Below are positions 26,680-35,632 of a stretch of DNA of 64,000 bases, piece by piece; the first letter of the stretch is position 1, and every line of letters starts with the position of its first letter. Where the stretch lies: positions 327 through 64,326 of the forward strand of contig DFWZ01000047.1 in the NCBI GenBank assembly GCA_002381565.1, written 5' to 3'. A program made the translations under genes and the position numbers. Source of the DNA: Gallionella sp. UBA4121 (GTDB lineage Bacteria > Pseudomonadota > Gammaproteobacteria > Burkholderiales > Gallionellaceae). The notes beneath the pieces are model-generated. The model was not told where the DNA came from, ran no database searches, and worked only from the letters and a program-made list of their open reading frames with translations.

Positions 26680-27879
26680 TTAATTTTCCAGCGCAAATTT
26701 AAAATCGTTAAAACGTCGTAGTGCTATTGACTCCCAATTGAATTCTCTGACCATTTTACGAGCACCGGCATCACCTAATTTCTTTCTGAGGGACGGATCT
26801 TTAAAAAGGAGAAGGACTCGTACCATGTCATCTACATCGTTGAGATGATAGGTCCATCCATTTCCTTCGATCCGCTCTGTAGCAATAAGCGTATCGTTAA
26901 CAATCAAAGGTAAACCGCAGGCGGCGGCATCGAGCATTGATGTAGATTCCTGTGTCGGCCATACGCCAATGTCAGCAGAACGAAAATATTGAGGAAGGTT
27001 CTCCACAGGGGTAAAAGGGAACACTGTACAGCCCGGCAACTGCTTCAGCGACTCCGCCTGCACGCCATGGCCAACGAAAATCGCCCGGTAAGGTTCTCCT
27101 TGGGCAACCAGCCGCGCTACGGCCTCGCCGAGAACAAGGGGGTTTTTGCCATCTGAAAACCGCCCGGTGTACACACAGACGATTTCATCATCTCCGATAC
27201 CCAACTCACTTCGAAAATTCGCGCGCTCTTTAAAATCATCCTCGGTGTTGAGAGGATGGAACAGTTCGGTATCGACGCCAAGGGGGCAGACATCAATCTT
27301 GCTTTTTTCGACACCAAAAAAACGGACAGCAATATCGGCGCAGTCCTCGGTCGCTCCATAACATTTTTCAGTAAAAAGGCTGGTAAATCTCCCGGGAATT
27401 ACACGAGTCAGAAAATTTTTAACCTGTGCAGCATCAAATAGTGTTTTTTTACTGCGGGAAAGGGGAAAAACAGAGGCAGTGGTATGGCTTCCGGTAAAAA
27501 GCTTATAACCAAACCGCGGCTTCAGCAAAGCTGATTCCAGTGCAATCCAACCTATGGACGCCATTGAATAAACAATATCAGGCCGAATTTCAGCAAGCTT
27601 TTGCTTCATTCCAGTAATTCGCATATAGCCCAAAAGACGCTGATGAGGAAGAGCATGAAGTGTGTAACCATCGTGAAATTCTACAGACCCCGGCGTTAAC
27701 TGGCTTTTCTTGGAAAATTCCGTATATGTCTTGGCAAAATCTGGAGTTTGATAATAAGGGGACAAATCGGTGGTAATAACATGTACTTCCGCGCCGAGTT
27801 TGGCGAGATATTTAGGAAGCATAGACTCCATGTAACCCATATTTTTTGCAAAAACTTCGGAGATAATAACAATTTTCAT
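26680..27879 (-). CDS. Family 4 glycosyltransferase
   Basis: GT-B enzyme of 399 residues. N-terminal acceptor domain begins I-V-I-I-S-E-V-F-A-K-N-M-G-Y; the donor domain has Y-T-G-R-F-S-D-G-K-N-P near 235 and V-E-N-L-P-Q-Y-F-R-S-A-D-I-G near 300. The usual EX7E motif is seen in a loose form (E in T-Q-E-S-T-S-M-L-D-A-A). It starts at an ATG preceded by a gap of 49 bases from the 2-epimerase gene. Donor and acceptor unknown; neighbours suggest it adds a sugar to the lipid-linked repeat. Confidence 0.84.
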   Translation of the reverse strand: MKIVIISEVFAKNMGYMESMLPKYLAKLGAEVHVITTDLSPYYQTPDFAKTYTEFSKKSQLTPGSVEFHDGYTLHALPHQRLLGYMRITGMKQKLAEIRPDIVYSMASIGWIALESALLKPRFGYKLFTGSHTTASVFPLSRSKKTLFDAAQVKNFLTRVIPGRFTSLFTEKCYGATEDCADIAVRFFGVEKSKIDVCPLGVDTELFHPLNTEDDFKERANFRSELGIGDDEIVCVYTGRFSDGKNPLVLGEAVARLVAQGEPYRAIFVGHGVQAESLKQLPGCTVFPFTPVENLPQYFRSADIGVWPTQESTSMLDAAACGLPLIVNDTLIATERIEGNGWTYHLNDVDDMVRVLLLFKDPSLRKKLGDAGARKMVREFNWESIALRRFNDFKFALEN

Positions 27880-27928
27880 TTAATTTGTTTACTCAGGTTA
27901 CACATTCAAAATGTTGCCGGATTGTTCA

Positions 27929-29008
27929 TCAAGCATATTGTTCAAGCAAGACAACGATACGCTTGGCCGCTGTTCCGGCACCATAAAGATCTTCGGTAAA
28001 GTCAGGTTTGGCCAGACACATCTTCTTAAATGACGAAACAATATTTCCCTGATTCGCTCCTGCAAGGGTATTAAAGCCACCTTCAATCAGCTCGACCCAT
28101 TCAGTCTCGTCCCTTAAAGTAACGCAGGGTTTCGCGAAGAAAAATGCCTCTTTCTGAAGACCGCCGCTGTCGGTCAGCACGATTTTTGCGTGGGTTAACA
28201 GGTTGACCATATCCAGATAGCCTACCGGATCGATGGTCTTGCAGGAAAGCGCAAGCTTGTTTTTCTCAATAATTTTCCGTGTTCTTGGATGGACAGGAAA
28301 AACGATCTCCATTTCGCCTGATATTTCGTTAAGCGCCCCGATAATTCCACGCAATCTGTCAAGATTGTCGGCATTTTCCGCGCGATGCACGGTACAAAGA
28401 GCAAACTCCTTTCCTTCAAGACCTAGCCTGGAAACGATGCTTTTGTCGCTACCCGCCCGTTCTCGATAGAAAATTGCTGCATCCTGCATCACGTCGCCGG
28501 TCATCACAACCTTTGACGAAAAATTAGAATAGCCTTCGTCGCTCAGATTTTTGGCTGCCTGTTCCGTCGGGCAACACAAAATATCACTGATGCGATCTGT
28601 CAGAATTCGATTGATCTCTTCGGGCATGGACATATTGAAGCTCCTGAGACCGGCTTCAATATGAACGACTCTGATGTGAAGTTTTTTTGCAGCAAGTGCT
28701 CCGGCAAGCGTTGAATTAGTATCGCCGTACACAATGACGAAATCCGGTCGCTCGAGGAGAAGCACTTCTTCTATCTTTTCAAGCATTCTGCCTGTCATGG
28801 CACCGTGGCTCATCGAATTAATATCAAGATGATAGTGCGGCGTCGGTATCTGCATCTCCTCGAAAAAAATGTCAGACATATTTTCGTCGAAGTGTTGCCC
28901 CGTATGGACAATCACCTCACTTATTCCCTGATGCTTAGCGATCTCTCTGCTAATCACGGCTGCCTTGATAAATTGAGGGCGCGCTCCAACTATGGTAACG
29001 ACTTTCAA
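27929..29008 (-). CDS. UDP-N-acetyl sugar 2-epimerase, WbpI-like
   Basis: Non-hydrolysing UDP-GlcNAc 2-epimerase family, 359 residues: V-G-A-R-P-Q-F-I-K-A at residues 7-16, H-T-G-Q-H-F-D near 36, Y-G-D-T-N-S-T-L-A near 95, H-I-E-A-G-L-R-S-F near 117 and L-T-D-S-G-G-L-Q-K-E-A near 275. The stretch between F-F-E-E-M-Q-I-P and G-A-M-T-G-R-M-L resembles Pseudomonas WbpI, which epimerises UDP-GlcNAc(3NAc)A, more than plain WecB. The wbpA/B/D/E genes at 45.8-49.8 kb would supply that substrate. UDP-GlcNAc is the alternative substrate. Start is TTG at 29008 with AAGGA eight bases upstream. Confidence 0.88.
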   Translation of the reverse strand: MKVVTIVGARPQFIKAAVISREIAKHQGISEVIVHTGQHFDENMSDIFFEEMQIPTPHYHLDINSMSHGAMTGRMLEKIEEVLLLERPDFVIVYGDTNSTLAGALAAKKLHIRVVHIEAGLRSFNMSMPEEINRILTDRISDILCCPTEQAAKNLSDEGYSNFSSKVVMTGDVMQDAAIFYRERAGSDKSIVSRLGLEGKEFALCTVHRAENADNLDRLRGIIGALNEISGEMEIVFPVHPRTRKIIEKNKLALSCKTIDPVGYLDMVNLLTHAKIVLTDSGGLQKEAFFFAKPCVTLRDETEWVELIEGGFNTLAGANQGNIVSSFKKMCLAKPDFTEDLYGAGTAAKRIVVLLEQYA

Positions 29009-29011
29009 AAA

Positions 29012-30322
29012 TTATTCCTTACGATAAAAATAAAGCGCGACGATCAACAAAAACAACCCTCCGCTAATAATGGTCGTGAATAAGGATATATTCGCGAAAC
29101 TTAAGGCAATATTGCCGAGAGCAACAGTAACAAAACGCGAGTCATGCCGACTGGCAATACTATCAATTAACCAGAATACCACGGCTGCTATTGTGGACAC
29201 AATGGGAATGCCAACCAGGCCGAACGATGCAATACCATCCTGCGCCCACATATTGACGTTAGCGGTAAGCTCGGCGTGGTAGAAGTATTTGCCGACTGTT
29301 CTCGGAATATCCATATCATAGGGGTAGATTACGAACTGATTTATACCGCTAATATGTGAACCATACGTAAGCGGATGGTTTTCGAAAAAACTGTAGTATT
29401 GTCCAATCGAAAGCGCTGGAATATTAAAAATACGCGAATGAATAATAGCCACATACCAGGTATCGATGGTTCCGCCTGCCGATCCTGTCAAAGTCAAAAC
29501 TGCCGGAAACAACAGCAGGCCCGCGAAGCATATAGCGATTTTTACGCCTGCGTTTTTCCCTCCTGAGCGAACAAGTAAATAAATAGCCGACAGATAGACC
29601 ATAGCCAACATGGTGGTTTTACTCCCGCCCACACCTAGCAGGTAGAAATAACCAGCCGCAGCTATGACGACAAAATCCCAGCGTCTGCGAAAAACGCCCA
29701 CCGAGAACAGGAAGGGCAAGATAAAACCGGACAGCCACGTTTGCGCGTAACCGGAAAATGAACTGCCGGATGCTGTCATCAGCTCATCTGCGACTTTCCT
29801 GACGCCATATATACCCTTGAAACTGGCTAATTGAAAGTGACTGCCAAAAACAGTTAAGAGGTAGATAACAAGTCCGGCTGCAACACACCAAAAAATTCTC
29901 CAGAATGCTCTGTGAGAAAGGCCATCTCGCCTGATGACAAGTAGAGGAAGTTTATAGCTGGCCTGCAGGACTGTTAAACCGGAAAATAGGGCGAGAACAA
30001 TAATGAGAACTTCATCCGGCGGCAACTCTGGCCTACCGGCATGATAGAGTATGAAACTTGTCGGGATGAATATTACAAAGTACTGAATAAAAAACAATAA
30101 CTGTGATGGGCGCGTCAAATCGCGCGGCATCCAGAGAGCGGAAATGAGACACAAAACCCACGAAATCTGGATGTATCCTGCGGGGACATCACGGTACGAT
30201 AATCCCCAACCCGCATAACGCGGCGCCACCCACTGTTCGTAGCTGAAAAGAAAAGCACCAATGTAGGCAACAACGCCCAGCATCAGAAATATACGCGCGT
30301 TAATATTTTGCCTATTCCACAT
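29012..30322 (-). CDS. wzy: Wzy-like O-antigen polymerase
   Basis: Integral membrane protein of 436 residues with about eleven to twelve hydrophobic segments and a long periplasmic loop (about residues 285-350) holding G-S-H-I-S-G-I-N-Q-F. The layout is that of oligosaccharide repeat-unit polymerases; the sequence shows no strict motif because Wzy proteins are very variable, so the call rests on topology and context. It is next to the 2-epimerase gene (gap of three bases) and downstream of a GT2 gene. It would join lipid-linked units in the periplasm with Wzz. Confidence 0.75.
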   Translation of the reverse strand: MWNRQNINARIFLMLGVVAYIGAFLFSYEQWVAPRYAGWGLSYRDVPAGYIQISWVLCLISALWMPRDLTRPSQLLFFIQYFVIFIPTSFILYHAGRPELPPDEVLIIVLALFSGLTVLQASYKLPLLVIRRDGLSHRAFWRIFWCVAAGLVIYLLTVFGSHFQLASFKGIYGVRKVADELMTASGSSFSGYAQTWLSGFILPFLFSVGVFRRRWDFVVIAAAGYFYLLGVGGSKTTMLAMVYLSAIYLLVRSGGKNAGVKIAICFAGLLLFPAVLTLTGSAGGTIDTWYVAIIHSRIFNIPALSIGQYYSFFENHPLTYGSHISGINQFVIYPYDMDIPRTVGKYFYHAELTANVNMWAQDGIASFGLVGIPIVSTIAAVVFWLIDSIASRHDSRFVTVALGNIALSFANISLFTTIISGGLFLLIVALYFYRKE

Positions 30323-30394
30323 AGTCAGTGAAGTAACACTTGGCGGTGGTCAGCCGTCGCATACCAGATACAGAACGAATTGTACGCATTACGA

Positions 30395-31222
30395 TCACTT
30401 ACGGTTAGCAGACGTTGGATTATATAACCCAAGGCAAGCTCTTATAAGAACAGCTAACACAGATAAATTTCCCTTGAATACGCTAATTTTAGTGGGTACG
30501 TCACCCTTAGGATAACGTCGTATGGTTGGTAACTCGACGCATCGACAACCGAGCTTGGGCGCACGATATGAGAGATATGCCAGTAACTCGTATGTCATGA
30601 ATACATCGCGAAACGGTGCAATCTTAGTATCCAACATCATCTTGCGGCTGTACGCACGGAAGCCCTGAGTAGTGTCTGTCCAGTGGAAGCCAGAAAACAG
30701 ACTTAACATCGGCGCATGAATAAAGCGAATGGCAAAATCCCGTGATTTCGGCGTGTTTTCCGCTACCCCGCCAGAAATAAAGCGGGATGCCTGAACAAAA
30801 TCTACTCCTTGCTTCAATGCCTCGATGAATTGAGGTATTGCTACCGGATCATCCTTATCATTGCCATCAATGGTCACAATTCCTTCATAACCTTGATCAA
30901 GCGCGAAAGCATATGCACAGCGCAATTGAGCACTTAATTTTCCCTGTGCGGTCTTGAGCAGCAAGCCTCGCACCCTGTTGATTTGAAGTAATTCAAGCGC
31001 CAAAGACCCATCCGTGCTACCACCATCCACGATAATAATGTCCGCTAAGCTGGAAATATTGAGAGCCGCAATTCTGGCCAAAAGGTTTTTGATTCTCTCT
31101 CCTTCATTAATGACGGGAATGACAACACACCAAGGATGTTGACGACCAAGCCACAACTTCGTTTCAAATTCAGGAACCTGCCAACTTGCGCGGACTGCTG
31201 GAGCAATTTCAGAATTATTCAT
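30395..31222 (-). CDS. Family 2 glycosyltransferase, dolichol-P-mannose-synthase-like
   Basis: GT-A enzyme of 275 residues with V-V-I-P-V-I-N-E-G-E-R-I near residue 33, V-D-G-G-S-T-D-G-S near 65, and I-D-G-N-D-K-D-D-P as acidic metal site near 120. The late segment D-T-T-Q-G-F-R-A-Y-S-R-K is typical of DPMS/GtrB-type polyprenyl-phosphate glycosyltransferases, but C-terminal membrane helices are absent. ATG at 31222 is preferred over the TTG two codons before it. It is the last gene of the seven-gene cluster ending here (gap of 13 bases after the DMT gene). Confidence 0.82.
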   Translation of the reverse strand: MNNSEIAPAVRASWQVPEFETKLWLGRQHPWCVVIPVINEGERIKNLLARIAALNISSLADIIIVDGGSTDGSLALELLQINRVRGLLLKTAQGKLSAQLRCAYAFALDQGYEGIVTIDGNDKDDPVAIPQFIEALKQGVDFVQASRFISGGVAENTPKSRDFAIRFIHAPMLSLFSGFHWTDTTQGFRAYSRKMMLDTKIAPFRDVFMTYELLAYLSYRAPKLGCRCVELPTIRRYPKGDVPTKISVFKGNLSVLAVLIRACLGLYNPTSANRK

Positions 31223-31235
31223 TTTCAATTTTCAA

Positions 31236-31592
31236 TTAACTTACACGAACCGTGATTAACACTACCCCTGCGACCACCAGCAAAATACCTGCGATGGTTG
31301 TCCAGTGAAACGGCTCACGGAAGATTAACAAGGAGCAAGCTGCCACAGCAGCCACCGCACCGGCGGTGAGTATTGGATGTGCAACATTCAGCGGCAACCT
31401 TGCCAAAGCGGCGGCATAGAGCAGGAACGCGGCACCATACAACCCCAATCCCAGCCAGAAAGGCCAATTACTCAACGCAGCCATCGGATCACTGAGTGAC
31501 GGAAATTTGCGCGGTGGCATCATGGCAATTTTGACAAGCACACTGGCCGAAGCATTGGAGGCAATACCCATGAATAGGATCAGCCACTTCAT
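31236..31592 (-). CDS. Small DMT-family membrane protein (ArnE/ArnF-like half permease)
   Basis: Protein of 118 residues with four hydrophobic segments (about 1-20, 43-65, 70-90, 95-115), the size and pattern of half-length EamA/SMR proteins such as ArnE and ArnF, which move lipid-linked aminoarabinose across the inner membrane. It starts within an ATGA overlap with the TIM-barrel gene. In this context it may flip a polyprenyl-phosphate sugar made by a neighbouring GT2. Function is inferred from size, topology and neighbours. Confidence 0.75.
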   Translation of the reverse strand: MKWLILFMGIASNASASVLVKIAMMPPRKFPSLSDPMAALSNWPFWLGLGLYGAAFLLYAAALARLPLNVAHPILTAGAVAAVAACSLLIFREPFHWTTIAGILLVVAGVVLITVRVS

Positions 31593-32425
31593 ACAGCCAC
31601 GCCATCACAAAGATTCCGATAAAACCTAACCGCGACGCCCAAAGCCCGTTCGATCGAAACAAGATGGGGTTCATTCTTGGTTGCCAGCATCTCGACCGTC
31701 ACGAGGTGCTCGGGCAATTGCCGCCTCAACTCGGCAGCCACTATCGAGTGGTCAGTTCCGCCATCACCTAGTGGCGCGATTTCTGGCTCGCTGGCATGAA
31801 TATGTCCGATCAACGATACGTAATTTTGCAATACCGCCATAGGATCTTCCCCATTGATGGTGATTGCTCCCGTATCCAGTTGCATTCGTATCGCGGAATG
31901 CGCCACTTGCCTGACCACCTCTGCTGTTTCAGCGCTGGTTGTCATAAAGTTCGCGCCGTAGCAAGGCGGATTCGGTTCTAAGCAAATCATAACATCATAA
32001 GTCTGCGCAATCGCCCCCAGTCGCCTAAAGAACGGAACTGCAATCTCCATAACCTGCTCATCGTTTAAGCCACTACGATCCCGATTTTTCGGGGATCCAA
32101 AGACGATACGGGTGGCGCCTAGTCCAGCACCGATTCGGCAGACTGCCGCGAGGTGCTTCAATAGAACATCTTGCACTTCTGGGGTACCAAAAACATTCAG
32201 TCCTGATGTACCAAACAGAAGTGCTTGCATCCCTGTGATTTCAATGCCTCGCGCCGCCCACCATTGCTTGACGCGAGTGATGTCCTCTTCGGACGCTTTC
32301 ACTGGATCAGGAAAATACTTTCCCGGTGCAATATCAATCGCGTCAATGCCATAGTGATTCAGCAGCTTGGCGATGTCTTCATCTTCCGAAACATCCCAGG
32401 CGATATTAGAAATAGCCAATCTCAT
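31589..32425 (-). CDS. Sugar isomerase/epimerase-like TIM-barrel protein
   Basis: Protein of 278 residues of the AP-endonuclease-2-like (xylose-isomerase-type) TIM barrel family. Likely metal ligands are E in C-L-E-P-N near residue 150, D in Q-L-D-T-G near 185, H in G-H-I-H-A-S-E near 212 and E in T-V-E-M-L near 248. Members act on sugars, inositols or hydroxypyruvate; here the substrate is unknown. It overlaps its neighbours on both sides by four bases, so it is part of a tightly coupled operon with an SDR and an FAD-dependent oxidoreductase. Confidence 0.8.
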   Translation of the reverse strand: MRLAISNIAWDVSEDEDIAKLLNHYGIDAIDIAPGKYFPDPVKASEEDITRVKQWWAARGIEITGMQALLFGTSGLNVFGTPEVQDVLLKHLAAVCRIGAGLGATRIVFGSPKNRDRSGLNDEQVMEIAVPFFRRLGAIAQTYDVMICLEPNPPCYGANFMTTSAETAEVVRQVAHSAIRMQLDTGAITINGEDPMAVLQNYVSLIGHIHASEPEIAPLGDGGTDHSIVAAELRRQLPEHLVTVEMLATKNEPHLVSIERALGVAVRFYRNLCDGVAV

Positions 32426-33216
32426 GCGCTTGCTCCTGCCACCACTTTAAGTGTGCGCGGCTCTGATTGGGCGTAGGCACGAACCGCCTGAATAGTTTCA
32501 CGACGGCTGTATAGATAGTGACCCGTCGTGCCAAACACCTCTGCATACTGGGTCCGCAGATCATACATGGCAGGAATGTTTGCCTGCGCCTGCTCAAACG
32601 GTTTGCCATATCCCAGCGCCGAGACCTCCGCCACACTGATCGGTTCTGCTGTGAGATGTACTAATTTCAGACCGGCTTTAAGCGCAATTTGAATGTCATA
32701 CCAGATATTGATCATCGGATAGAACTGAAAGATGCCCCGGCTATCAATAGCCTGAAGGTTGTTGTCATTCAGAAAATCGAAGATCACATTCTTGCGCAAC
32801 CCGGGCCCTACCAATCCGGGGAGGCGAACAACCAAATGGCGAGGAAATTGTTTCTCGACAAACTTTTCCAGCAGGCGACGATGTAAGCCATAAGCGTGAA
32901 GTCCGGACTCATCGACATCAGTACTCTCATCAACACCAAGCGGATTCTTGAAAACATCCACGGTGCTGATCAGGATAAAGGTTTTACACTGGATAGTTTT
33001 CAGGTGCGCGATCAGGCCATCAATTTTTTGACGATCTGCTTCAGGTTCGCGATTCGCTATCCATTTTTGTGCTGGCGCACCGGCACAGACTACAGTATCG
33101 AAAGACTTACCCTCAATCTCACCGATGTTCGTCGAACGATAAAGTGACTCGAAGTGTGCTTGCTTTAACAGCGTTGACCCAACAAAACCAGTGTACCCAA
33201 TAAGGCAATTTTTCAT
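32422..33216 (-). CDS. Atypical NAD(P)-dependent SDR with YxxxR
   Basis: Protein of 264 residues with an N-terminal G-Y-T-G-F-V-G Rossmann motif (residues 7-13), I-S-T-V-D-V-F near 83-89, and Y-G-L-H-R at 109-113 where classical family members have YxxxK, so Lys is replaced by Arg. It is shorter than usual epimerases (~310-350). It overlaps the TIM-barrel gene (ATGA). Probably a reductase or epimerase of an unusual sugar; not assignable further. Confidence 0.78.
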   Translation of the reverse strand: MKNCLIGYTGFVGSTLLKQAHFESLYRSTNIGEIEGKSFDTVVCAGAPAQKWIANREPEADRQKIDGLIAHLKTIQCKTFILISTVDVFKNPLGVDESTDVDESGLHAYGLHRRLLEKFVEKQFPRHLVVRLPGLVGPGLRKNVIFDFLNDNNLQAIDSRGIFQFYPMINIWYDIQIALKAGLKLVHLTAEPISVAEVSALGYGKPFEQAQANIPAMYDLRTQYAEVFGTTGHYLYSRRETIQAVRAYAQSEPRTLKVVAGASA

Positions 33217-33219
33217 AGC

Positions 33220-34527
33220 TTAGAAATCTTTTTCATTTGCAGTTTTTATCCAATCAAAAAACCTGATACTTAAAATGGCGACTGTGTTAAATGAAACATA
33301 GATTAGTGCCTGAACAAATCCAAAGTACCAAAGAACGTAATTCAATGTGGTATGAATATATGAATGCGCCTTAGCGAGCACAAACCAAGATGCCGGAACC
33401 ATAAAAAAGAAGATTAAAAGGACAGCGTCTCTTATTCGTGTGGGATGTCCCTTGATGAATTTATAACATATACCTGCGATCGAAAAGCCTATCAAAAACT
33501 TAAATATCTCGCCTGGCAGCCATAAAACTAGCGGGGTTTTCCATTGAGTGACATAAGTCATAAGAACGGATAGGGGCGATACCACAAGTGAGGCTTTGTA
33601 AGCTGGATCAAAAAGTGAAGGATCGCCATAAGTTCGGCGCTTGACATCCTCTTCATAAATATTATGCAAACCTGAAAGAATAGAGTCTCCTCTCATGCCA
33701 GCATGAACGAGTAACGCACCGACAAAGCCGATAACGCAGGCGGCAAAGACCAGAAAGAGCATTATTAAATTCAAAGACGATTTTTCGTTATTTTGCTTGA
33801 AGAAGGGCGCGACGACAAAAACAGAGCAGGCAAAAAGTGTTATCGAGGAAAGATATTCATAACCAGCGAGGCTCTTGATAAAAACAGAAAGTGTGATCCC
33901 AAACAAAAGAAGAATGCGTACTTTTTTTCTTTGTTGTGTATACAGAATTGCAGCTAGAATCGCTGGGATAAACCATAAAAATGACATCCAGTAAAGCTGT
34001 CTAGCGAATTGCACGACCCAAGGCGAACTTACCATTGTTACTAAAAAAATAGTCGCAAAGCGATAGTCATAAATGTATCGATAGAGAAAAAACAACCAAA
34101 CTATCACGATAGCCAGAAGAGTGGCATTGATTTTTTGCAAGTGAGACAGTTTGCTGAGTCCAAAAGTACTATGTATTTTTGAGAAAAATATACCTTGAAT
34201 GCCGTACTGCGAGATATAGGGCACAAAACCTTTAGCACTTTCGATTCCGGATCCGGCTAAAAAAATTACATATGACTCATGGACGCTATCCGGGTATCCA
34301 GCCGTATCTTTAAAACCAAAACCAAGATTCGCTCCTTTTCTGTCCAGGCCGGAAGCATCCGCCATGATTCGCCCAAGGACTAACGAATCAGAAGTTTCTT
34401 CTTCATAAAAAAACTTGTCATCTACAAAATGACATAGATTCGTTTGAAAAACAATCGCAAGAAAAATTGTTAAGCAGATAAAAAGTAGTCCCTGTTTAAA
34501 ATAATTACTTTTCGAAATGTTCATCAT
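33220..34527 (-). CDS. Multi-spanning membrane protein, GT-C-like candidate
   Basis: Protein of 435 residues with about ten hydrophobic segments; an N-terminal membrane helix is followed by a polar, periplasmic-type loop with acidic residues (F-V-D-D-K-F-F-Y-E-E-E near 33-43). This resembles GT-C membrane glycosyltransferases, which use polyprenyl-phosphate sugars in the periplasm, but no firm family motif is seen. It overlaps the FAD-dependent oxidoreductase gene by 23 bases. By eye it is clearly AT-richer than flanking enzymes. A Wzy-type role is the main alternative. Confidence 0.65.
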   Translation of the reverse strand: MMNISKSNYFKQGLLFICLTIFLAIVFQTNLCHFVDDKFFYEEETSDSLVLGRIMADASGLDRKGANLGFGFKDTAGYPDSVHESYVIFLAGSGIESAKGFVPYISQYGIQGIFFSKIHSTFGLSKLSHLQKINATLLAIVIVWLFFLYRYIYDYRFATIFLVTMVSSPWVVQFARQLYWMSFLWFIPAILAAILYTQQRKKVRILLLFGITLSVFIKSLAGYEYLSSITLFACSVFVVAPFFKQNNEKSSLNLIMLFLVFAACVIGFVGALLVHAGMRGDSILSGLHNIYEEDVKRRTYGDPSLFDPAYKASLVVSPLSVLMTYVTQWKTPLVLWLPGEIFKFLIGFSIAGICYKFIKGHPTRIRDAVLLIFFFMVPASWFVLAKAHSYIHTTLNYVLWYFGFVQALIYVSFNTVAILSIRFFDWIKTANEKDF

Positions 34528-35632
34528 TTAGCTTCTCCAGCACATCGTAAATATTATCAATTTTCCCTCCCAACACTGAGTAACACCCTGGCAGTTCTTC
34601 ATGCTTTTCAAACAAAATTGGTCTGCCGTCATCGCCCTCGTTCTTCACCAGAACGCTTTTGATTTCGAATAACGAATCAACATATTGGGCGTCCAGAACG
34701 GCTGGGAGATACCGCCCCACATCTCTAACCATGCGATCCACACGAGTGGCACGTTCATAGTCATTCAGCTTCTGGTAGGGGTCAATGCCGCACTGGTCAT
34801 TCCAGTGCATATGCGGGGTGTAGCGCACATGAGAGAGGGTGTGCAGCCCTCGTGCGGGGAAAGGCATCATCGAAAAAAAAGGGCCATCCATCACGGTAAT
34901 GCCCAACCCCTTAAGTGCAGGTGGCGCATCCATCAAAGCCATCTCGGTGATTTCCTGCTTAAGATGCGTGGTCGTACCCGGAAAATCTCCGGCAAACTGA
35001 TTGAGTCCGCTATAAGTGCAATTGAATACGTAGCGGCTGACAATTTCAGATTCACTTCCATCCTCGTCTCGGGCACACACCTTTAGTGCTTCATCACCCC
35101 TGGAAATTGCGGTTACGCGAGTCTCAAGGTGAATTTCTACTCCGCACTCTTGCAATTCTCGTTCGGCCCAATTTGCCAGCTTGCTGGCATCAAAAGCGTA
35201 CTCCTCGACCAGAAAGACTTCTTCGATCAGGTGTGGTTCAAATAGTTGGCGCAGCGACATATCTGCCGGCTCGATCTTTGCGCGAATCTCTTTGCAGTAG
35301 CGCACGAACTGCTTAGCTGTCACCTTGGAGTTGCGGCGAGCAATCGCGTATAGCTTGGTGAAATCCTGCTTTACCGCTTCCGGCCAATCATGCACAAAGC
35401 GAGGTAGGTTAACGCGACTGCGATACGCCGTAGTGTAGCTGCGCGGATAGTGATAACCGTTGTGAACGCGGGCCTGGTTATTGTAGGAGGCGCGAGTTAG
35501 CAGTGCTGATTCACGCTCTACCAGCACGATGTGCTTTAGGCCGCGTTGCTTTGCCAGATAAATCGCAATCGCTGCGCCGTAGAAGCCACCGCCAATAATG
35601 ACGGCATCAACTGTCGAGTCAGCCATCGTCAT
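34505..35632 (-). CDS. FAD-dependent oxidoreductase (DAO family)
   Basis: Flavoprotein of 375 residues with the FAD motif V-I-I-G-G-G-F-Y-G-A-A at residues 10-20, E-R-E-S-A-L-L-T-R-A-S near 38-48 and a C-terminal V-L-G-G-K-I-D-N segment closing the FAD site. It belongs to the D-amino-acid-oxidase/GlpD-like fold. Such enzymes oxidise amines or alcohols; its presence among sugar genes is unusual. It is coupled at both ends (ATGA overlap with the GT2 gene upstream, 23-base overlap downstream). Substrate unknown; it may oxidise a sugar intermediate for the SDR and TIM-barrel enzymes next to it. Confidence 0.82.
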   Translation of the reverse strand: MTMADSTVDAVIIGGGFYGAAIAIYLAKQRGLKHIVLVERESALLTRASYNNQARVHNGYHYPRSYTTAYRSRVNLPRFVHDWPEAVKQDFTKLYAIARRNSKVTAKQFVRYCKEIRAKIEPADMSLRQLFEPHLIEEVFLVEEYAFDASKLANWAERELQECGVEIHLETRVTAISRGDEALKVCARDEDGSESEIVSRYVFNCTYSGLNQFAGDFPGTTTHLKQEITEMALMDAPPALKGLGITVMDGPFFSMMPFPARGLHTLSHVRYTPHMHWNDQCGIDPYQKLNDYERATRVDRMVRDVGRYLPAVLDAQYVDSLFEIKSVLVKNEGDDGRPILFEKHEELPGCYSVLGGKIDNIYDVLEKLNDEHFEK

